A stretch of DNA of 64,000 bases from Aquisalinus flavus (GCF_022559625.1 NZ_CP042288.1:1140409-1204408), one strand, 5' to 3'; positions 1-8,506 are shown, counted from the stretch's first letter. Translations and numbers: made by a program. Notes: a model not told the origin generated them from the letters alone.

Positions 1-644
1 TCCTGCGCCTGTCGCTCTGCATCGGATAGCCGGATACATTGCCCGTCTTTCTGCACATAGCCTTGCATGCAGGTCCAGTCATCCCCTTTATTCGTATACG
101 TTGCGTTTTCCGGGATGACAAAGCCGCGGCAGCGACCATCCTCGAAACGCAAGCCGCGTGTACAGTCCGTCTCGCTGCCGCCGGCGGCAGACAAGCCTGA
201 CGGCGCGCATCGACCGCCAGCCCGCTGATAGCCATCAAGGCAATGCCAGTCGGTGCCGCCCCAGGTGAGTTCTGCATTGGCCGGAACGATGACCTGGGCG
301 CAGACCTCGCCATTCCGCTCGAACCCTTTCAGACAATACCAGCTATTGCCCTGCAGACGCAGGTCTGCATTGGCCGGCACTGCAATCTCGCTGCATTCAT
401 AGCCGTCTCTCTGATAACCGCTCTCGCAGCGCCAGCCACGCCCGTCGATCGACAGGGATGCATTGACCGGGACATCGATCATTTCACAGCTATTGCCCTG
501 ACGGCGAAAACCCTGAGAACATTTCCACCCAACGCCATCGGCTCGGGGTTCAGCATTTTGCGGAAAATCGACGCGCTGGGCCAGCACCTGACCTTGCAGG
601 GCCAGCGACATGCACAGAACGGCAGGAAGGATGTATCGCCACAT
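1..644 (-). CDS. Secreted cysteine-rich tandem-repeat protein (3' end missing)
   Basis: This gene runs off the left edge; 214 complete codons are visible from ATG 644. The first ~22 residues look like a cleavable signal peptide (MWRYILPAVLCMSLALQ, then ending LAQ), so the protein is probably exported. The rest is at least five tandem units of about 31 residues, each built on PxNAxL, then GxxWxC, then GYxRxGxxC, giving two cysteines per unit that probably form a disulfide. The fourth unit carries an extra Cys-bearing insert (CTRGLRF). Similar WxC...GYxRxxxxC repeats occur in exported proteins of unknown role in other Proteobacteria, as far as I recall; I know no assigned function. No good ribosome-binding site precedes the start. 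The same strand carries tRNA-Arg upstream. Function unknown; a surface or periplasmic binding role is a guess. Confidence 0.75.
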   Translation of the reverse strand, partial: MWRYILPAVLCMSLALQGQVLAQRVDFPQNAEPRADGVGWKCSQGFRRQGNSCEMIDVPVNASLSIDGRGWRCESGYQRDGYECSEIAVPANADLRLQGNSWYCLKGFERNGEVCAQVIVPANAELTWGGTDWHCLDGYQRAGGRCAPSGLSAAGGSETDCTRGLRFEDGRCRGFVIPENATYTNKGDDWTCMQGYVQKDGQCIRLSDAERQAQ

Positions 645-771
645 GAACGCTAGTCTACGCTGATTTGCCCGGCACGAACATTGCGCCATGCAAGTACTTC
701 CGTATGGGAGACAGTGGATCAGGAGCCAGATCCGGATCGGCGAGAAGTCGGTATTTCAAAGGGGGAGGGAG

Positions 772-848
772 TGGTGACCCCGGCACGATTCGAACGTGCG
801 ACCATCTGATTAGAAGTCAGGCGCTCTATCCAGCTGAGCTACGGGGCC
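772..848 (-). tRNA. tRNA-Arg (TCT)
   Basis: Read on the minus strand this is a complete cloverleaf: a 7-bp acceptor stem (GGCCCCG with CGGGGTC, one G-T pair), a T arm GCACG-TTCGAAT-CGTGC, and an anticodon loop CTTCTAA with anticodon TCT. The 3' CCA is encoded (bases 772-774 on the plus strand read tgg). It decodes AGA and probably AGG. It lies downstream of the complex I subunit gene on the same strand. Confidence 0.97.
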
Positions 849-913
849 ATTGAAAATCCTTATGGCGCATACCAGACATGCTTGGCCAGCGCGAAGGACG
901 AAAAATCCGGGAC

Positions 914-1222
914 TCAGTGGGTCCAGGGTTTGCGGCGGCGGGCGCTGAAATTGTCGGAATAGGCCTTGATGACCGGCTTGCCGCCATGCGACTCCGAAAC
1001 CTTGTGCGGTATCCCATGTTCCGTCGCATAGGCAACGGCTGCTTCCTTGCTGTCGAATTTCAGCCGGACCTGATTGGATTTCATGTCATCGGACGATATC
1101 CAGCCCATCAGCGGATCGACCCGGCGCGCAGCGCTTTGCTCGAATTCCAGCACCCAGCTCCTGGTCTTGCCCTTGCCGGACTGCATGGCGGTCTTTGCCG
1201 GTTGATAGATGCGCGCGAACAT
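914..1222 (-). CDS. NADH dehydrogenase (complex I) NDUFS4-type accessory subunit
   Basis: A 102-residue protein of the ETC complex I conserved-region family, related to the mitochondrial 18-kDa NDUFS4 subunit and found as an accessory subunit of NDH-1 in alphaproteobacteria. Visible family features are the N-terminal [14 protein letters not shown], the strand RSWVLEFE, the MGWISSDD turn, and the C-terminal KAYSDNF followed by a basic tail. The start at 1222 is chosen because GAGGG lies seven bases upstream; a longer open frame upstream merely translates tRNA-Pro. The gene sits 43 bp after tRNA-Pro and 65 bp before tRNA-Arg on the same strand, so it is probably transcribed with them. It is expected at the cytoplasmic face of the inner membrane on the NDH-1 peripheral arm. 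Confidence 0.88.
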   Translation of the reverse strand: MFARIYQPAKTAMQSGKGKTRSWVLEFEQSAARRVDPLMGWISSDDMKSNQVRLKFDSKEAAVAYATEHGIPHKVSESHGGKPVIKAYSDNFSARRRKPWTH

Positions 1223-1265
1223 AAAACCCTCTTTATCGTGCAGTGACCCGCCATATTGGTTTCGA

Positions 1266-1342
1266 TGGTCGGGGCGGCAAGATTCGAACTTGCGACCCTC
1301 TGTTCCCAAAACAGATGCGCTACCAGGCTGCGCTACGCCCCG
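1266..1342 (-). tRNA. tRNA-Pro (TGG)
   Basis: Minus-strand cloverleaf with acceptor stem CGGGGCG, D arm, anticodon stem TCTGT/ACAGA around loop TTTGGGA (anticodon TGG), T arm GCAAG-TTCGAAT-CTTGC, discriminator A and an encoded CCA. It reads proline CCN codons, mainly CCA/CCG. It is the first element of a tRNA-Pro, complex I subunit, tRNA-Arg series. Confidence 0.97.
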
Positions 1343-1618
1343 TCTCAACGAAATCAATATCTTGACTGCTCTTGCCCCGCCAGGGACGGCGAGCGCCAGA
1401 ACGATCACTGCCTAAAGGGATTATCCCCGGATTTCAAGCAAAACAAAACGCGATCCGGCTTTGGTCGCCGGCCACTCGTCAATCGGCAGCCGAGAATCGA
1501 GATGAAATAAAATATCACCAGATGGTGCATTGCGGCATAATCTGTGGTTTTCTGTCAATTGGGAAGCAGGAATGACCGCGAGAGGGGGAAGCCTGCGAGG
1601 AATGGGGATTTTCTATCG

Positions 1619-2227
1619 ATGCTTCTGGTTCGCATCGCCACAGCGTTTTTTCTGTCGCTCGTCAATCTTTTCACCACGCTGCTCGTCTGGTTGTTGCCGT
1701 TGGCGGCGCTACTGCTGGCCCAAACCTGGCTGCCACTGGAATTTCGCGATTGGCCGATCCTTCTGCAGGCCACGGGGCTGATCAAGGATCACCTCCCCGG
1801 GGCGGGCGAAGCAGGCATCACGCCGTTGGCTCTGGCGCTCTGGCTGGGATTGGGTGCCCTGTTCCTCAAGTACCAGCTGCACGCCGACAACCGCATCCTT
1901 GCGGCGAGCCGGGATCACGGCGCGGCCGTCGACGCGAATATGCGCAGCCTCCCGGACCTGTTCTTTCAGGCCGGCTTTCTGCTGGTGCTCGGCCCGCTGG
2001 TGATCCTGGTCAAAATCTTTCAACGGCCAACCTATGCCTATGTCTCACGGGCGAGCCATTACCGGGACAAGTTGATTTATACCGCTGGCCGGCAGCAAGA
2101 TCTCGATCCGGGGGCGAGGATCGTTTTCGACAGCAAGTCCTATCTGCTGGCGCAGCTGCTCGAATTGCTGTGCTGGGGTGCCATCTTTTATCTGCTGTTG
2201 TTCGAAAACGGCGTCGTAAGCCTCTAG
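1619..2227 (+). CDS. Small polytopic membrane protein of unknown function
   Basis: A 202-residue protein that I do not recognise. Hydrophobic stretches suggest four membrane segments: residues ~4-35 (a long segment, possibly a hairpin), ~68-87, ~112-135, and ~178-198. A hydrophilic stretch around residues 140-175 (FQRPTYAYVSRASHYRDKL and onward) probably faces one side of the membrane. The start at 1619 is chosen because the hydrophobic segment begins directly after it and GAGGA lies upstream; a frame open from 1544 would add 25 unlike residues. The gene stands alone on the plus strand and its stop overlaps the stop of the convergent PEGA lipoprotein by 4 bp. I infer only that it is an inner-membrane protein. 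Confidence 0.7.
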   Translation: MLLVRIATAFFLSLVNLFTTLLVWLLPLAALLLAQTWLPLEFRDWPILLQATGLIKDHLPGAGEAGITPLALALWLGLGALFLKYQLHADNRILAASRDHGAAVDANMRSLPDLFFQAGFLLVLGPLVILVKIFQRPTYAYVSRASHYRDKLIYTAGRQQDLDPGARIVFDSKSYLLAQLLELLCWGAIFYLLLFENGVVSL

Positions 2228-2553
2228 AGGTCGGGCAGCGCGCCTTCCTCGACGCTTGTCGTCGGTGCGACCAGTTCTAGCTCCACGACAAGTTCGCCGG
2301 GATTGTTGCCGTAAAGCGTGTAGGTGACCGGCTTGTAGCCCGCCTTGGCCACCGTCATCTTCATCTGGAAGGTCACGTTGACCGGGCAGGGCGTCTCGCA
2401 GGTTGTGCCGCCGGTAAAGGTCAGCGTTGCACCGCTGGGAACGGAATCGACCAACAGATAGGGATAGGTCTTTTCAGCCTTTTTGGCTGGCGCTGGCGTG
2501 CTGCACGACGACACAGCCAGACCGGCAAGCATCAGTCCTAACATTAACCGCAT
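2224..2553 (-). CDS. PEGA-domain lipoprotein
   Basis: A 109-residue protein with a lipoprotein signal peptide: MRLMLGLMLAGLAVSSC, lipobox V-S-S-C. After an alanine/lysine-rich linker comes one PEGA-type domain: the strand LLVDSVPSGATLTF, a Cys pair around TTCETPCPV, then a GYKPVTYTL strand. PEGA domains are small beta-sandwiches common in surface and periplasmic proteins; no enzymatic role is known. The ATG at 2553 is preferred to 2562 because AAGGG is correctly spaced for it. It follows metC on the same strand with a 15-bp gap and could be its operon tail. It overlaps the convergent membrane-protein gene by 4 bp. Confidence 0.72.
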   Translation of the reverse strand: MRLMLGLMLAGLAVSSCSTPAPAKKAEKTYPYLLVDSVPSGATLTFTGGTTCETPCPVNVTFQMKMTVAKAGYKPVTYTLYGNNPGELVVELELVAPTTSVEEGALPDL

Positions 2554-2568
2554 AAGGAACATCCCTTT

Positions 2569-3756
2569 CTATCCGGCGGCGGCAAATGCCGCGAACGCCC
2601 GTTCCAGATCGAGTATAAGGTCATCGGCGGATTCTAGGCCAGCGTGAATACGCATCAACGGGCCTCTCTCGGAACCCGGCGCAGGGCGCGGCAAAACCGT
2701 CCGGTATTTGTGTACCGGCACGGGGATGCAGAGGCTCTCGAACCCACCCCAGCTATAGCCCATGCCGAAATGTTCCAGCGCGTTGCAGAAGGCGGCGAGC
2801 TGCACCTCGGAACAGGGCGGCAACTCGAACCCGAACAGGCCTGTCGCGCCGGTGAAGTCACGCTGCCACAGCGCATGGTCCGGATGGCTTTCCAGCGCCG
2901 GGTGCATGACGCAGACGACCTCCTCCCGGGCCTCCAGCCAGTTGGCAAGAGCGATGCCGTTGGCCTCGTGTACCGGCAGCCTTGCCGACAATGTCCGAAG
3001 CCCGCGATGCGCAAGCCAGACATCATCGGCGGAGGCGTTCGAGCCGATCTGGCGCAGGCAATTGCCGATCTTTCGCTCCGCTGACGGATCGTTCACGGCG
3101 ATCGTCCCGAGCAGGCAATCGGAGTGGCCGCCGATATATTTCGTCGCCGCCTGGATGCTGACGGTGGCACCATGAGCGAGCGGCTTGAAATAGACGCTGG
3201 CCGCCCAGGTGTTGTCGACAAGCAAGGGCACCCCGGCATTCGCCGCCGCCGCCGCAATGGCCGGAATGTCCTGAATCTCGAATGTCAGGGAGCCGGGGCT
3301 TTCGGCAAGGATCGCAGCGGTGTTGTCACGAACGAGGCCGGCGATGCCGCCGGCAATATGCGGGTCGTAATATTCCGTCTCGACCCGCATCCGTTTCAGG
3401 AAACGGTCGCAATATCCCCGTACCGGATCATAGGCGCTGTCGGTGACAAGGATATGGCTGCCGGGCTCAGCGAAGGCTAGCAGGCAAAGCGTTACAGCGG
3501 CGAGGCCGGATGGCGTGAGATAGACATGCGCGGCCCCCTCCAGGTCAGCAATCGACGCCTCGAAAGCCCTGTGCGTGCGCGTGCCGAAGCGGCCATAGAA
3601 AAACTCGCGCTCGGTCGCGGTAAAATCCTCATAGGTCGGAAACAATATGGTCGAGGCGCGCTCCGGCGGATAAGTCACCGGATGCGAAGGTCGCTGATGT
3701 GGCCTGCCGCTGGAGGCGAGCCTCGTTGCTTCAGTCTTTTTCTTGCCATCGCTCAT
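2569..3756 (-). CDS. metC: Cystathionine beta-lyase (Cys/Met-metabolism PLP enzyme)
   Basis: A 395-residue fold-type I PLP enzyme that splits cystathionine to homocysteine, ammonia and pyruvate in methionine synthesis. The PLP lysine is K206 in ATKYIGGHSD, with D181 in VDNTW stacking the cofactor ring nitrogen. The segment YGRFGTRTHRAFE near residue 55 is the family's phosphate and subunit-contact loop. The ATG at 3756 follows the upstream GNAT stop (3758-3760) by one base and has GGGG upstream; an alternative GTG at 3780 would overlap that gene. It is the third gene of cysK-GNAT-metC. Family members differ in beta- or gamma-elimination, so a related lyase activity cannot be excluded. Confidence 0.88.
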   Translation of the reverse strand: MSDGKKKTEATRLASSGRPHQRPSHPVTYPPERASTILFPTYEDFTATEREFFYGRFGTRTHRAFEASIADLEGAAHVYLTPSGLAAVTLCLLAFAEPGSHILVTDSAYDPVRGYCDRFLKRMRVETEYYDPHIAGGIAGLVRDNTAAILAESPGSLTFEIQDIPAIAAAAANAGVPLLVDNTWAASVYFKPLAHGATVSIQAATKYIGGHSDCLLGTIAVNDPSAERKIGNCLRQIGSNASADDVWLAHRGLRTLSARLPVHEANGIALANWLEAREEVVCVMHPALESHPDHALWQRDFTGATGLFGFELPPCSEVQLAAFCNALEHFGMGYSWGGFESLCIPVPVHKYRTVLPRPAPGSERGPLMRIHAGLESADDLILDLERAFAAFAAAG

Positions 3757-3757
3757 C

Positions 3758-4306
3758 TCAGCCCCGCCACTCGATGACACCGCGCCCGATATCGTAGGGC
3801 GTGAAACCGAATTTCTGGTACAGGGGCAGGGCGGCGGGGTGATCGGCGGTACACGTCTCGATCAGCACTTCAGTCGGATCGAGCGACCAGGCAAGGTCGA
3901 CGACATTGTGAAAGAACCAGCGGCCGATACCGAGCCGGTGAACCTCCGGCATCAGCCCGAGAAACTTGATCTCGACCTTGCCCTTTGGGTGCTCCGACGG
4001 GCGCGCGTCGATCTCGCTGAAGCCGCAGGGCACACCCTTGTAGTAGGGCACATAGATATAGACGTCCGGGTCATGAATGATCGACGCCAGCATGTCGTCC
4101 AACATATAGCGGCGGCTGACCCATTTGTGGGGCTCGCCCACACGGTTGAACAGGTACCGATAGAAATGAACCGGCGGCGCCTCGGCCCGCATCAATGCCG
4201 TGATACACGGTGGCCGCGGCGGTGCCTGACGGGCCGGACGCCGCTGCTGTTTCAGATAGGTGATCTGGACACTGAGTGTCTCGGTATTGGTGCTGATTGC
4301 GTCCAC
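3758..4306 (-). CDS. GNAT-family N-acetyltransferase
   Basis: A 182-residue acetyl-CoA-dependent acyltransferase. The acetyl-CoA loop is visible as VHRLGIGRWF (Q/RxxGxG type) around residue 122, preceded by the strand VEIKFLGLMPE and followed by the C-terminal LPLYQKFGFTPY motif of the fold. Residues 38-70 (LMRAEAPPVHFYRYLFNRVG and onward) match a subfamily of unknown substrate common in alphaproteobacteria. Translation starts at a GTG one base after the cysK stop, so it is probably coupled to cysK, and metC starts one base after its own stop. The setting between two sulfur amino-acid enzymes suggests a small-molecule or amino-acid substrate, but that is inference. Confidence 0.82.
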   Translation of the reverse strand: MDAISTNTETLSVQITYLKQQRRPARQAPPRPPCITALMRAEAPPVHFYRYLFNRVGEPHKWVSRRYMLDDMLASIIHDPDVYIYVPYYKGVPCGFSEIDARPSEHPKGKVEIKFLGLMPEVHRLGIGRWFFHNVVDLAWSLDPTEVLIETCTADHPAALPLYQKFGFTPYDIGRGVIEWRG

Positions 4307-4307
4307 T

Positions 4308-5309
4308 TTATCTCGTCCAGGGCGGCGTCGGCAGGCCTTTCGACTTCAGATAGTCCGGATTGTATAGCGTGGATTGATAGCGGTTGCCATAGTCGCACAG
4401 CACGGTGACGATGGTGTGACCGGGGCCCATGTCCCTGGCGAGTTTCACCGCACCGGCAATATTGATGCCGGCAGACCCGCCAAGGCACATGCCTTCTTCC
4501 TCTATCAGGCGATAGAGGATGCCGAGCGCTTCCTCATCGCTTGCGCGATAGGCTTCGTCAATCTCGACGCCTTCGAGGTTTGCGGTGACGCGGCCCTGGC
4601 CGATTCCCTCGGTGATCGACCCGCCTTCGCTCTCCAGCTCGCCGTTTTTCACCCAGCTATAGAGCTTGGCACCGAACGGGTCGGTCAGGGCAATTTTCAC
4701 GTCCTTTTTATGGGCCTTCAGTGCCTGGCTGACACCGCCAAGCGTGCCGCCGGACCCGACGGCACAGGTGAAACCGTCGACCTTGCCGTCCGTCTGTGCC
4801 CAGATTTCCTCGCCGGTAGTCTTCCGGTGGATTTCCCGATTGGCGACATTATCGAACTGGTTGGCCCAGATCGCCCCTTGCGGGTGGGTCTTTGCCGCGT
4901 CCTCTGCCAGCCTGCGGGAATAATGGACATAATTGTTCTGGTCGGCATAGGGCACGGCATCGACTTCGATCAACTCGCCGCCGAGAAGCCGCACGGCCTG
5001 TTTCTTCTCCTCGCTCTGGGTCCGCGGCATGACGATCCTGACCTTGTAGCCCAATGCTGCACCGACCATGCAAAGCCCGATGCCGGTATTGCCGGCCGTG
5101 CCCTCGACCACCATGCCGCCGGGCTTGAGCAAGCCCCTGGCTTCCGCGTCGCGGATGATGCCGAGTGCCGCGCGATCCTTCACTGACTGGCCGGGGTTGA
5201 GAAATTCCGCCTTGCCGAGAATGCTGCAGCCCGTCTCTTCAGAGGCACGTTTCAGCTTGATGAGCGGGGTGTTGCCGATGGCGCCGAGCACCGAGTCGAG
5301 AATTGTCAT
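4308..5309 (-). CDS. cysK: Cysteine synthase A (O-acetylserine sulfhydrylase)
   Basis: A 333-residue fold-type II PLP enzyme that makes cysteine from O-acetylserine and sulfide. The PLP lysine is K44 in NPGQSVKDRA, the substrate loop is TAGNTG (residues 71-76), and the phosphate-binding glycine loop is VGSGGTLGG. The start at 5309 has GGAG eight bases upstream. It heads the cysK-GNAT-metC operon, with the next start one base after its stop. The promoter should lie in the 110 bp shared with the divergent photolyase; I saw no riboswitch there. Confidence in family is very high; the exact sulfur donor is assumed. Confidence 0.93.
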   Translation of the reverse strand: MTILDSVLGAIGNTPLIKLKRASEETGCSILGKAEFLNPGQSVKDRAALGIIRDAEARGLLKPGGMVVEGTAGNTGIGLCMVGAALGYKVRIVMPRTQSEEKKQAVRLLGGELIEVDAVPYADQNNYVHYSRRLAEDAAKTHPQGAIWANQFDNVANREIHRKTTGEEIWAQTDGKVDGFTCAVGSGGTLGGVSQALKAHKKDVKIALTDPFGAKLYSWVKNGELESEGGSITEGIGQGRVTANLEGVEIDEAYRASDEEALGILYRLIEEEGMCLGGSAGINIAGAVKLARDMGPGHTIVTVLCDYGNRYQSTLYNPDYLKSKGLPTPPWTR

Positions 5310-5419
5310 CTGTCTTACTCCTGTCCGCTGAAACTAGACCTCGTCACCCGCTGCTTCAAGCAGACATGCTCGCCGAATTATCGAGTAATTCTATGTTGGT
5401 GCGCAGGAGGGCTAACCAA

Positions 5420-6937
5420 ATGGCTAAACTGCGCCTGATCCTGGGGGATCAGCTCAATACGAGAATTTCCAGCCTGTCCGATGTGGAGAAGGGTGACCTG
5501 ATCGTGATGGCGGAGGTCTGGGACGAGGCGACTTATGTGCGCCATCACAAGCAGAAGATCGCCTTCCTGTTCTCTGCCATGCGGCATTTCGCGCGCCAGC
5601 TGGAAGAGGCCGGTCACGCCGTGCGCTATGTTAGGCTCGATGATGCGGGCAATACCGGCTCGCTTTTCGGTGAGGTGACACGGGCGCTGAAAGAGTTCGA
5701 CGCCGACGGCATCATCACAACGGAATGCGGCGAATGGCGGCTTGCCTGCGATATCAAGCACTGGGCGGAGAAGCTGGGCCTGCCGGTAGAGATCAGGGAG
5801 GATGACCGCTTCGTTTCGACACTGAGGGAATTCCGCGACTGGGCCGGAGACCGGAAGACCCTGCGCATGGAATTCTTCTACCGCGAGATGCGGCGCAAGA
5901 CCGGTCTCCTTATGGATGGAAATGACCCGGAAGGCGGGGAGTGGAACTTCGACACCGAAAACCGCAAGAGCCTGCCCAAGGGCTACAAGTCGCCGGCGCG
6001 CAAGACAGTGCAGCATGACAGTGTGACGAAAGAGGTGCTCACCCTGGTCGAGAACCGCTTCGGCGATCATTTCGGCTCGCTCGCCGATTTCCGCTACGGC
6101 GTTACCCGGGACCAGGCGTTGCGCGAACTCGACAGTTTCATTGAAACCTGCCTGCCGGATTTCGGTGCCTACCAGGACGCAATGGCGACGGGCGAGGATT
6201 ATCTCAACCACTCGCTCGTTTCGGCCTATCTCAATGCAGGGCTCCTGCTGCCGATGGAAATCTGCGAGGCGGCGGAGGAGGCCTTCAGGGAGGGTCATGC
6301 CCCGCTCAACGCCGTCGAGGGGTTCATTCGCCAGATCATCGGCTGGCGCGAATATGTGCGCGGTCTCTACTGGCTGAAAATGCCCGATTATGCGGAGACG
6401 AACTATCTGAATTCACAGCGCAGCCTGCCGGCGTTCTACTGGACCGGCGACACGGACATGCACTGCATCTCCGAGGCCGTGCGCAACACGCAAGAGCACG
6501 CCTACGCTCACCATATCCAGCGCCTGATGGTGACCGGAAATTTCGCGCTTCTGGCCGGCATAAAGCCTCAGGAAATCAACGAATGGTACCTGATCGTCTA
6601 TGCCGATGCCTATGAGTGGGTTCAATTGCCCAACACGCATGGAATGGCCATCTTCGCCGACGGCGGCATGATGGGCTCCAAACCCTATGCCGCCTCCGGC
6701 GCCTATATCAACCGCATGTCGAATTACTGCAAATCGTGCCGCTATGCCGTTTCGCAAAAGACCGGCGATGACGCCTGTCCGTTCAACTATCTGTACTGGG
6801 ACTTTCTCGACCGCAACGAGAAGAAGCTGCGCAAAAATGGCCGCATGGGCCTCGTCTTCAAGAACCTTGATCGCAAGGAGGAGGACGAGATGACGGCGAT
6901 ACGCGATTCCGCGAGGAAATTCCTCGACGCGCTATGA
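5420..6937 (+). CDS. phrB: Iron-sulfur bacterial (6-4) photolyase / cryptochrome-related protein
   Basis: A 505-residue member of the FeS-BCP class typified by Agrobacterium PhrB, which repairs (6-4) photoproducts with light using FAD, a lumazine antenna and a [4Fe-4S] cluster. The N-terminal Rossmann antenna domain starts LRLILGDQLN. The C-terminal FAD domain carries the four cluster cysteines at 349, 437, 440 and 453; each is one residue lower than the positions I recall for Agrobacterium PhrB (350, 438, 441, 454). The start at 5420 is fixed by AGGAGG nine bases upstream; a frame open from 5303 is longer but lacks this. Its 3' end overlaps a convergent small membrane gene by 6 bp. A class I CPD photolyase lies 1.6 kb away. 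Confidence 0.9.
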   Translation: MAKLRLILGDQLNTRISSLSDVEKGDLIVMAEVWDEATYVRHHKQKIAFLFSAMRHFARQLEEAGHAVRYVRLDDAGNTGSLFGEVTRALKEFDADGIITTECGEWRLACDIKHWAEKLGLPVEIREDDRFVSTLREFRDWAGDRKTLRMEFFYREMRRKTGLLMDGNDPEGGEWNFDTENRKSLPKGYKSPARKTVQHDSVTKEVLTLVENRFGDHFGSLADFRYGVTRDQALRELDSFIETCLPDFGAYQDAMATGEDYLNHSLVSAYLNAGLLLPMEICEAAEEAFREGHAPLNAVEGFIRQIIGWREYVRGLYWLKMPDYAETNYLNSQRSLPAFYWTGDTDMHCISEAVRNTQEHAYAHHIQRLMVTGNFALLAGIKPQEINEWYLIVYADAYEWVQLPNTHGMAIFADGGMMGSKPYAASGAYINRMSNYCKSCRYAVSQKTGDDACPFNYLYWDFLDRNEKKLRKNGRMGLVFKNLDRKEEDEMTAIRDSARKFLDAL

Positions 6938-7165
6938 TGTGGCGATGCTGATCGCGGCAATGACGATGACGAAGACGGGAATGGCGATCAGGCCGCCAAA
7001 GAAAAGCCGCCGTCGCAATGGCGTATTGATGATGATCTCGCCCTGGCGCACATCCCGGCCGGGATAGGCATCCGGATCCTGCGGCGGTTCAGGGCCGGTA
7101 CCATCGTGATCGTTTGCGGGCCTTGGGCCTGCTTGCCTTGCCTGTGCTTCCATATGCTTCTGCAT
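6932..7165 (-). CDS. Small tail-anchored membrane protein
   Basis: A 77-residue protein I do not recognise. The first ~45 residues are hydrophilic and rich in Pro, Asp and Gly; a basic RRRLFFGG precedes one hydrophobic helix at the C-terminus (GLIAIPVFVIVIAAISI), so it looks tail-anchored. The ATG at 7165 has a strong AGGAGG upstream, which supports translation. It follows cfa on the same strand after a 63-bp gap and overlaps the end of the convergent phrB by 6 bp. A link to membrane-lipid stress would be inferred only from position. Confidence 0.65.
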   Translation of the reverse strand: MQKHMEAQARQAGPRPANDHDGTGPEPPQDPDAYPGRDVRQGEIIINTPLRRRLFFGGLIAIPVFVIVIAAISIATS

Positions 7166-7228
7166 GGCTGCCTCCTTGCAAGGCAAACAGGCAGAACGCC
7201 TAACGGTTCACGACCGCGGCAGGCCCCC

Positions 7229-8506
7229 TCAGGCGCGGGCGAGCGTATAGTGACTCACATCCGTGGTACCGGCGCGAAAGCCGGCCTCGCAATAGGCAAG
7301 GTAATAGCGCCACAATTTCTTGAAACGCTCGTCGAAGCCGATCGCCTGTATGTCGTCCCAGGCATGCAGGAAGCTTTCATGCCAGGTCTTCAGCGTCTGG
7401 GCATAGTCCTGACCGAAGGAGTGGGTATCGACCAGCGACAAGCCTGCCCTGCGGCTCTGGTCGGCCATGATCTGCGGGCTTGGCAGCATGCCGCCCGGGA
7501 AGACATAGCGCTGGATGAAGTCTGCGGCTTTCTCATAATACGGATACAGATGATCGGCGATGGTTATCACCTGCAGGCCGGCCAGCCCCCCCGACTTGAG
7601 GTTTTCGCGCACCTTGCCGAAATAGGTCGGCCAGTATTCCTTGCCGACAGCCTCGAACATCTCGATCGAGGCGATCTTGTCGAAGGACCCTTGCACGTCG
7701 CGATAATCCTGCAACCGGATTTCGACCTTGTCGTTCAGTCCTGCACGCTGCATCCGCTCGCAGGCGTAATTGTATTGCTCGGGGGAGATGGTCACGCCGG
7801 TAACCCGCGCGCCGACCTCGCGGGCTGCGAACTCGGCAAAGCCACCCCAGCCCGACCCGATCTCAAGCACCGTTTCGCCCGCCTTCAGATCTATCCTGCG
7901 GGCAAGGGAAGCATATTTTTCCGTCTGCGCCTGATCGAGCGGCTGGCCGGGCTCTGCATAGAGAGCAGAGGAATAGGTCATGCTAGGATCGAGCCACTTC
8001 TCGTAGAACGCATTGCCCAGATCATAATGGGCCATGATATTGCGCTTGGAGCCTTCCTTGGTATTCTTGTTGACCGCATGCAGAACATTGTTGACCGTCC
8101 GTACCACGGGGTTGGCCGCCAGCTCCTGTTGCATGCCATCGACATTCTGCGCCATGACGTACAGCGTCTGGGCGAGGTCCGGCGAGTCCCACTGGTCCGC
8201 CTCATAGCTTTCGTAAAAGCCGATGGCCCCGCCGAGCAGGGATCGTCTAGCGACCGCGTAATTGCGGATCAGGAATGTCGCCGTCTCTTCGGAGTGGTTA
8301 CCGGAATCGAACTTGACCACGCGTCCATCTGGAAGATGGCAGACAATGCTGCCGTAGCTTAGCCTGTCGAAGACATTTGCCATCAGGCGGAAGAAAAGCG
8401 GCGTGCCGCGCAAGGCGGTCTCGCGCGTCTGCGGCGTGATGATCGTCGCGCCGTCACTGGCATCCGGGGCCCGGTTGATTTCCGGCGCTGCGGTCTCGAA
8501 TGTCAT
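7229..8506 (-). CDS. cfa: Cyclopropane-fatty-acyl-phospholipid synthase
   Basis: A 425-residue SAM-dependent enzyme that adds a methylene bridge across the double bond of unsaturated membrane phospholipid acyl chains. The N-terminal lipid-binding region is followed by SAM motif I VLEIGSGWGG near residue 212, and the family signature HYDLGNAFYEKWLDPSMTYS precedes it. AGGAAG lies upstream of ATG 8506. It starts 41 bp after the CPD photolyase stop on the same strand, so the two are probably co-transcribed, although an AT-rich TATAAAAT in the gap could be a separate promoter. In Rhodobacter, a phrA and a cfa gene belong to the singlet-oxygen regulon, which makes this pairing suggestive. Confidence 0.92.
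   Translation of the reverse strand: MTFETAAPEINRAPDASDGATIITPQTRETALRGTPLFFRLMANVFDRLSYGSIVCHLPDGRVVKFDSGNHSEETATFLIRNYAVARRSLLGGAIGFYESYEADQWDSPDLAQTLYVMAQNVDGMQQELAANPVVRTVNNVLHAVNKNTKEGSKRNIMAHYDLGNAFYEKWLDPSMTYSSALYAEPGQPLDQAQTEKYASLARRIDLKAGETVLEIGSGWGGFAEFAAREVGARVTGVTISPEQYNYACERMQRAGLNDKVEIRLQDYRDVQGSFDKIASIEMFEAVGKEYWPTYFGKVRENLKSGGLAGLQVITIADHLYPYYEKAADFIQRYVFPGGMLPSPQIMADQSRRAGLSLVDTHSFGQDYAQTLKTWHESFLHAWDDIQAIGFDERFKKLWRYYLAYCEAGFRAGTTDVSHYTLARA

Noticed and set aside
1256..1510. An 84-codon plus-strand frame over tRNA-Pro
   Set aside because: [20 protein letters not shown] is the typical false translation of tRNA antisense; the tRNA explains it.
5310..5419. A possible SAM-type riboswitch before cysK
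   Set aside because: A GGGTGACG-like string is present but the rest of a SAM-II or related fold could not be built.
7106..8362. A 418-codon plus-strand frame
   Set aside because: It is antisense to cfa, which has its SAM motif and strong ribosome site.
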